The notes below the pieces were generated by a model, which was not told where the DNA came from, did not search any database, and saw only the letters and a list, made by a program, of their open reading frames with translations. Both the position numbers and the translations under genes were made by a program. A DNA stretch of 64,000 nt, from positions 1 through 64,000 of the forward strand of contig CAVBJS010000002.1 of NCBI GenBank assembly GCA_963596015.1. Direction: 5' to 3'. Source of the stretch: CAG-791 sp963596015 (GTDB taxonomy: Bacteria; Bacillota; Clostridia; Lachnospirales; Lachnospiraceae). Below, in pieces: positions 59,762 to 64,000 of the stretch. How positions within the stretch are numbered: position 1 is the stretch's first letter; each line of letters begins with the position of its first letter.

Positions 59762-62491
59762 TGCCGCGTCTGTGGCATTTCCGGTCTGTGCTGCTTCTCC
59801 CTGCGTTGCCTGGGCCGCTGCCGCGTCTGTGGCAGCCGCCGCGCCGGACTGAGCTGTGACGTCGCCGGACTGAGATGTACCGTCACCGGACTGGGATGTA
59901 CCAGAAGACTCTGTCACTGAGCCAAACACATAACCGGTATCCGGATCTACCAAAGCCCCGGTATTGGGATCGATCTTATATCCCGTCTCCGGATCGGTTT
60001 CAAAGCTCATCCAGATTTCCGCGGTGCTCTCTGCCTCCCCGGCATTTTCTCCGGAAGCACCTTCTGCGGCGCCTTCTTCTCCCGCTGTCTCTCCGGCAGC
60101 TGCGTCACCTTCTGCGCTCTGTCCATCCTCTGCGACAGCCCCCTCTTCCGTTTCATCCGCCGGCTTCTCGGAAATGTCTGCATTCTTTCCAAGGGCAAGC
60201 GTATCGGAGAGCTGCAATGCCTCTAACTCTGCTCTCTCTTCCTCGGTAAGCTCCTCTGTCATATAAATATTCAGATAAGGAAGCACTTCTGTCAATATGT
60301 TGCGCACGATGCCGGTGGCATACTTGGCATCATCCTGGCTTTCCTCATTGGCTCTGTCCACTACCACATAGATAGCGATCTGAGGATCATCCGCCGGTGC
60401 ATAGCCCATAAAGGAAACTACATACTGTCCGTTTTGTCTGGGCAAAGTCTCTGCCGTGCCGGTCTTGCCACCGATCATATACCCTGCCGGTCTGGCGGTC
60501 TTACCGGTTCCGTGTTCGCCGGTAACTACCAGGTTGCAATACTCCCGGATCTTGGCGCTGACAGACTCAGAAACCGTCTTTTTCAGCACCCGGGGCTCAA
60601 TATTTTCAATGGTAGCGCCGCTGGGGCTGGTGATCTTGGACACCACATGAGGTTCGTAATAATTTCCCCCATTGATCAATGAGCAAAAACCGGTGATCAT
60701 CTGGATCATGGTCACGTTAAAGTTCTGACCGAAGGAGTTGGTAGCCAGATCCGTGATCTGCATATCCTCCTCTGCATAGATCAGGCTGGCGGTCCGCACC
60801 TCTCCCGCCAGATCGATGTTGGTCTTAAGGCCGAAGTTAAACCGCTTCTGATAATCACAGAAGATACTCTTGCCTTCCGCCAGGGCAATGTCCATAAGCG
60901 CCACGTTGCAGGAGCGCTCGATGGCCTCTCCTACTGTCAGAAGGCCGTCACCGTAACGGTTATGACAATAGATGTCTGATCCCGTCTCGCCGCCCACCTT
61001 CAGATGTCCTTCGCAAAGATAGGTCTCATTGCCGGTAATGACGCCGCTGTCCAGGGCACTGGCCACCGTAAAGGGCTTAGCGGTAGATCCCGGCTCATAG
61101 GGATCGGAAATACAGAAATTGCGCCACAGCGCGTTAAGATAGCGGGGCAGATCCTCATCCGAGAGATTGTCCACATCCTCCTGGGTCATGACCTCATCGG
61201 TGGGATTGTCCTTCTCATCCAGCTTATTCATGCCCACAATGGGGGCAGAATTTTGCGGGTCATTTAAATTAAAATTGGGATAACTGGCCATAGCCAGCAC
61301 ATTGCCGGTATTGACCTCCATGATGATGCAGCCTAAGTTTCTGGCGCCGTATCCGTCACGCACCTTATTCACATGCTCATCGTTGAATTTCTTCAGATAT
61401 TTTTCTACGATACTCTGCACGTTGGCATCGATGGTTGTCACCAGATTATTGCCGTTGGTGGCTTCGATGGTGGTCTTCTCCAGAGTAGAGGACTGATCCA
61501 GATAGCCGTACACTCTTCCTGTCTTGCCGTTCAGAGTATCATTATAATACTCTTCCAGACCGAAGTGGCCATTATTATCATTATCCGCATATCCTACCAC
61601 ATCACTGGCCAGGGTTTCATTGGGATAACTGCGGATATAGCCTTCCTCGAACCAAACGCCCTGGATCTTTCCGCTGTCTATACCGGCGGAAGTACTTTTA
61701 GCGGCGGTGCTGCTGTTATCCCCGTCAGTAGTACCACTTTCACTGTTACCGCTTTCTTCACTGACGGTGTCGTTTTCGCTACTACTGCCATCCTCGCCGC
61801 CGGTTCCGGTTTCACTGTCACTGTTTTCCTCACCGGCGGTGCTGTTTTCGCCGCCACTGTTGCTCTCAGCATTGGTACTTCCGTCCTCGCCGGCATTGTT
61901 GCTGCTATCCTCGTTGACGGTGCTGCTTGTGCTTTTTTTATCCTCAGAGGGATTGGCCAGCTCTTCGAAGGCGTTTTTCTGCTCATAGGGCACATTCCTG
62001 GCCACCACATAATAACGGGAATCCGGATGCTCGCTGATGTAAGACCGGATGGCATCTATGTCCACACTGTCTCCAAAAGCCTGGCGCAGGGCAGCCATCG
62101 TAGGTTCTAAATAGGAAGCATCTGCCAGGATCGCCTTACTGTCCACCACCACATTAAACACCTGGATGCTGGTAGCTAATACCGTACCTTTGGTATCGGT
62201 AATATTTCCCCGCTTATAGGCTAATGTCTCGCTGTCATAGGATTGCTGGGAAAGAACTTGCCTTTTATAGGCATCTCCGTTATCCCGGTTGATAAAATAA
62301 AGACGCACCGCCAGTCCCACAAAGGCCGCCGCTGTAAACAGGAACAAAAGCCGTGTCCTGTTCTGCATATTGATCCTGTATTTGCGTTTTTCCTGCCTTC
62401 GTCTTCTTTCGTCTCTCGCTCTCTGACTGTTTTTATCCAAATCTGCTTTCTGCCTCATTGTAAAAGCCGGATCGATGACTCGACCCGGCAT
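59741..62491 (-). CDS. Class B penicillin-binding protein (FtsI/SpoVD-type transpeptidase)
   Basis: A 916-residue septal transpeptidase that cross-links peptidoglycan with FtsW. It has a basic cytoplasmic N-terminus and one span (LLFLFTAAAFVGLAVRLYFI). The active-site serine is in PGSTAKPFT, followed by SCN (ERSCNVALMD) and KTG (GGKTGTAET). The N-terminal pedestal domain contains a low-complexity Ser/Gly/Asn/Glu insert of about 85 residues. A long Ala/Glu/Gly C-terminal tail includes a TGY-x-DP-type repeat (DPETGYKIDPNTG). The ATG has a weak GGGATAGAAT before it. Whether it is the vegetative FtsI or SpoVD is not decided by sequence. Confidence 0.93.
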   Translation of the reverse strand: MPGRVIDPAFTMRQKADLDKNSQRARDERRRRQEKRKYRINMQNRTRLLFLFTAAAFVGLAVRLYFINRDNGDAYKRQVLSQQSYDSETLAYKRGNITDTKGTVLATSIQVFNVVVDSKAILADASYLEPTMAALRQAFGDSVDIDAIRSYISEHPDSRYYVVARNVPYEQKNAFEELANPSEDKKSTSSTVNEDSSNNAGEDGSTNAESNSGGENSTAGEENSDSETGTGGEDGSSSENDTVSEESGNSESGTTDGDNSSTAAKSTSAGIDSGKIQGVWFEEGYIRSYPNETLASDVVGYADNDNNGHFGLEEYYNDTLNGKTGRVYGYLDQSSTLEKTTIEATNGNNLVTTIDANVQSIVEKYLKKFNDEHVNKVRDGYGARNLGCIIMEVNTGNVLAMASYPNFNLNDPQNSAPIVGMNKLDEKDNPTDEVMTQEDVDNLSDEDLPRYLNALWRNFCISDPYEPGSTAKPFTVASALDSGVITGNETYLCEGHLKVGGETGSDIYCHNRYGDGLLTVGEAIERSCNVALMDIALAEGKSIFCDYQKRFNFGLKTNIDLAGEVRTASLIYAEEDMQITDLATNSFGQNFNVTMIQMITGFCSLINGGNYYEPHVVSKITSPSGATIENIEPRVLKKTVSESVSAKIREYCNLVVTGEHGTGKTARPAGYMIGGKTGTAETLPRQNGQYVVSFMGYAPADDPQIAIYVVVDRANEESQDDAKYATGIVRNILTEVLPYLNIYMTEELTEEERAELEALQLSDTLALGKNADISEKPADETEEGAVAEDGQSAEGDAAAGETAGEEGAAEGASGENAGEAESTAEIWMSFETDPETGYKIDPNTGALVDPDTGYVFGSVTESSGTSQSGDGTSQSGDVTAQSGAAAATDAAAAQATQGEAAQTGNATDAAVQAAGQ

Positions 62492-62502
62492 ATTCTATCC
62501 CA

Positions 62503-63078
62503 TCACTTTACTTCTGTGACCTGATGCACATAATCACCCGAATCATTATTGTAGGTCACGATCTGATCCTCATTGGCATATTTCATCCCCAGTTCTGTGA
62601 TCGCCTTGTATTTGATCTCATCCAGATCAATGCTGTTGTCGATCTCATTGTAGGCTTCATCATTGGCGATGCGAAGCTCACTGAGCTGGCTCTGCAGGGT
62701 GGAGATATCCTGCACGGATTGGGTCAGGCTGGATTGCAGGGAGATGTAATAAATAAGGATAGCACACAGCGCCGTCATGATAATAGCCATAGAAAAGACA
62801 TAACTGGCCTTCATATGGGTGCCGTATCTTCTGCTCTCTCCTCTGGGCGGCTGTTGGTGAAGTCTGGGCTTTACCCGCCGGTACTCTCTCTCTTCTTCCT
62901 CATAGACCGGTACCGCCGCACCATAGAGATACTCGTCGTAGGCGGCATCGTTGTAGCGCTCCTGCTGTCTTCTTCTCCCGGAGGCATTTCCAGCATTCAT
63001 AGAGCGGTTGCTTCTGCCGGAAGCTGTACTCCGTCTTTGTCTGTTCATGCTGCTTCTATTTGCTCTCTTTGCTGCCAT
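62503..63078 (-). CDS. ftsL: FtsL-like cell division protein
   Basis: A 191-residue bitopic protein. It has a long Arg/Ser/Gln-rich cytoplasmic region (about 1-105), one span (YVFSMAIIMTALCAILIYYI), then a short coiled coil with LQSQLSELRIANDEAYNEI. The layout is that of FtsL, which joins FtsQ/DivIB and DivIC in the divisome. Sequence conservation in this family is low, so the call rests on size, topology and position between rsmH and the PBP gene. The ATG at 63078 follows AGAAAGGTAACT and overlaps rsmH by 23 bp. Confidence 0.8.
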   Translation of the reverse strand: MAAKRANRSSMNRQRRSTASGRSNRSMNAGNASGRRRQQERYNDAAYDEYLYGAAVPVYEEEEREYRRVKPRLHQQPPRGESRRYGTHMKASYVFSMAIIMTALCAILIYYISLQSSLTQSVQDISTLQSQLSELRIANDEAYNEIDNSIDLDEIKYKAITELGMKYANEDQIVTYNNDSGDYVHQVTEVK

Positions 63079-64000
63079 AGTTACCTTTCTGTGCCGCCTC
63101 AAACACACGAAGCTTTGCGCTGGCGGATCTTCTGTTATTTTCCAATTCCTCTTCGCCGGGAAGGATGGCCTTTCTGGTGATCACCTTGCCCTTTGATTTC
63201 CTGCCGCATACACAGACCGGAAATTCCGGAGGGCAGGTACAGGGATTCTCATTTTTACGAAATGCATTTTTAACAATGCGGTCTTCCAGGGAATGGAAGG
63301 TAATGATGCACAGCCTTCCTCCCGGTGCCAGCAGATCGATCATGGTATCCAGAGAATCGGACAAGACTTCCAACTCCCTGTTGCAGGCAATGCGCACCGC
63401 CTGGAAGGTGCGTTTGCAGGGATTACCACCCTTTTCCTGCATTTTCATAGGAATACTGCGGCGCACGATGGCGGCCAGCTCTCCGGTGGTCTCCAGAGGC
63501 TTTTTCTCCCGCTGGGAAACAATGTTCTTAGCGATCTTTACGGCGCATTTTTCTTCCCCGTATTCCCGCAGGATCCGGATCAGTTCCTCCTGGGACCATC
63601 CGTTCAGGATATCCTTGGCGCTGATCGGTGCGCTCTGGTCCATGCGCATATCAAGGGGCTCATCCTCCCGATAGGAAAATCCTCTCTCCGGATTATCCAG
63701 CTGATAGGAAGAAACGCCTAAGTCAAGCAGAATGCCATTCACCTGCCCGATGCCCTGCTCCTGCAGGACGGCGGCTATATTTTCATAATTGCTGTGCACC
63801 AGGGTGACTCTGTCCTGATAGGGAGAAAGCCTCTCCCCCGCCGCCTTCAGAGCCTCCCTGTCCTGATCGATGCCGATCAGCCGTCCGCCCTGGGTCAGTC
63901 TCTCCGCTATATGATAGCTGTGACCGCCGCCCCCTAAGGTGCCGTCTACATAAATCCCATCCGGAAGGATATGCAGCTGGTCGATCACTTCCGTCAGTAA
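63056..64000 (-). CDS. rsmH: 16S rRNA (cytosine1402-N4)-methyltransferase RsmH, N-terminus cut by the window edge
   Basis: An SAM-dependent methyltransferase that methylates C1402 in 16S rRNA. The SAM motif GTLGGGGHS, DLGVSSYQLD and FHSLEDRIVKNAF are intact, as is the C-terminus. The frame is open through the right edge: the bases beyond 63988 continue as LLTE, matching the expected start region, so the true start lies outside. A GTG at 63988 is not the start. It is the first gene here of the dcw cluster. Confidence 0.96.
   Translation of the reverse strand, partial: LLTEVIDQLHILPDGIYVDGTLGGGGHSYHIAERLTQGGRLIGIDQDREALKAAGERLSPYQDRVTLVHSNYENIAAVLQEQGIGQVNGILLDLGVSSYQLDNPERGFSYREDEPLDMRMDQSAPISAKDILNGWSQEELIRILREYGEEKCAVKIAKNIVSQREKKPLETTGELAAIVRRSIPMKMQEKGGNPCKRTFQAVRIACNRELEVLSDSLDTMIDLLAPGGRLCIITFHSLEDRIVKNAFRKNENPCTCPPEFPVCVCGRKSKGKVITRKAILPGEEELENNRRSASAKLRVFEAAQKGNYGSKESK

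Overview
The window is a stretch of chromosome from a low-to-medium GC anaerobic Firmicute. Lachnospiraceae (Clostridia) is the best guess. The grounds are a dcw cluster with a DivIB-type FtsQ and a long-tailed PBP, a Rex redox repressor, an electron-bifurcating NfnAB pair, a sodium-pumping decarboxylase cluster, a single-chain glycyl-tRNA synthetase and strong AGGAGG ribosome binding sites. No plasmid, prophage, insertion sequence, CRISPR, rRNA or tRNA gene was seen. All recognised genes except one (a response regulator at about 30.1 kb) lie on the minus strand, so transcription runs from high to low coordinates.

Layout, right to left. 64.0-53.1 kb is the cell-wall/division cluster rsmH (cut by the window edge), ftsL-like, PBP transpeptidase, mraY, murD, ftsW, ftsQ/divIB, ftsZ. 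52.7-50.1 kb holds two PLP enzymes of sulfur amino acid metabolism. 49.7-45.1 kb holds an M16C metalloprotease, era and recO. 45.0-40.0 kb has a lipoprotein, glyQS and alaS. 39.8-37.0 kb has rpsU, a membrane metallophosphoesterase, scpA and scpB. 36.5-31.2 kb is a biotin-dependent sodium-pump cluster with two different carboxyltransferase subunits. 30.8-27.3 kb is a divergent two-component system whose kinase gene overlaps hisH, followed by hisF, pepD, ung and lysA (to 22.5 kb). 22.1-18.3 kb has rex, the NAD(P)HX repair enzyme and alr. 18.2-10.3 kb has a YebC-family gene, an acidic repeat protein, ftsK, folD and a zinc-ribbon membrane protein. 10.1-0.2 kb has nfnA, nfnB, rlmH, phoH, ybeY, a lipid flippase-like protein and two unrelated FAD oxidoreductases.

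The genes are ordinary housekeeping genes, but the intergenic DNA is unusually structured. Three nearly full copies of a roughly 140-bp folded core (about 36.8, 49.9 and 52.9 kb) sit inside long inverted-repeat arms, with compensatory base changes between copies. A deleted, inverted derivative lies between mraY and murD. A looser family of palindromes whose arms read GTTACAGTTCAG recurs in several gaps. A 22-bp hairpin-bearing sequence is repeated in the leaders of nfnB, the acidic protein gene and lysA. Tandem arrays lie in the leaders of rex and of the cystathionine-type enzyme, between the PBP gene and mraY, and at the 3' end of glyQS. Several conserved enzymes also carry lineage-specific low-complexity inserts, so short tandem-repeat expansion appears common in this genome.
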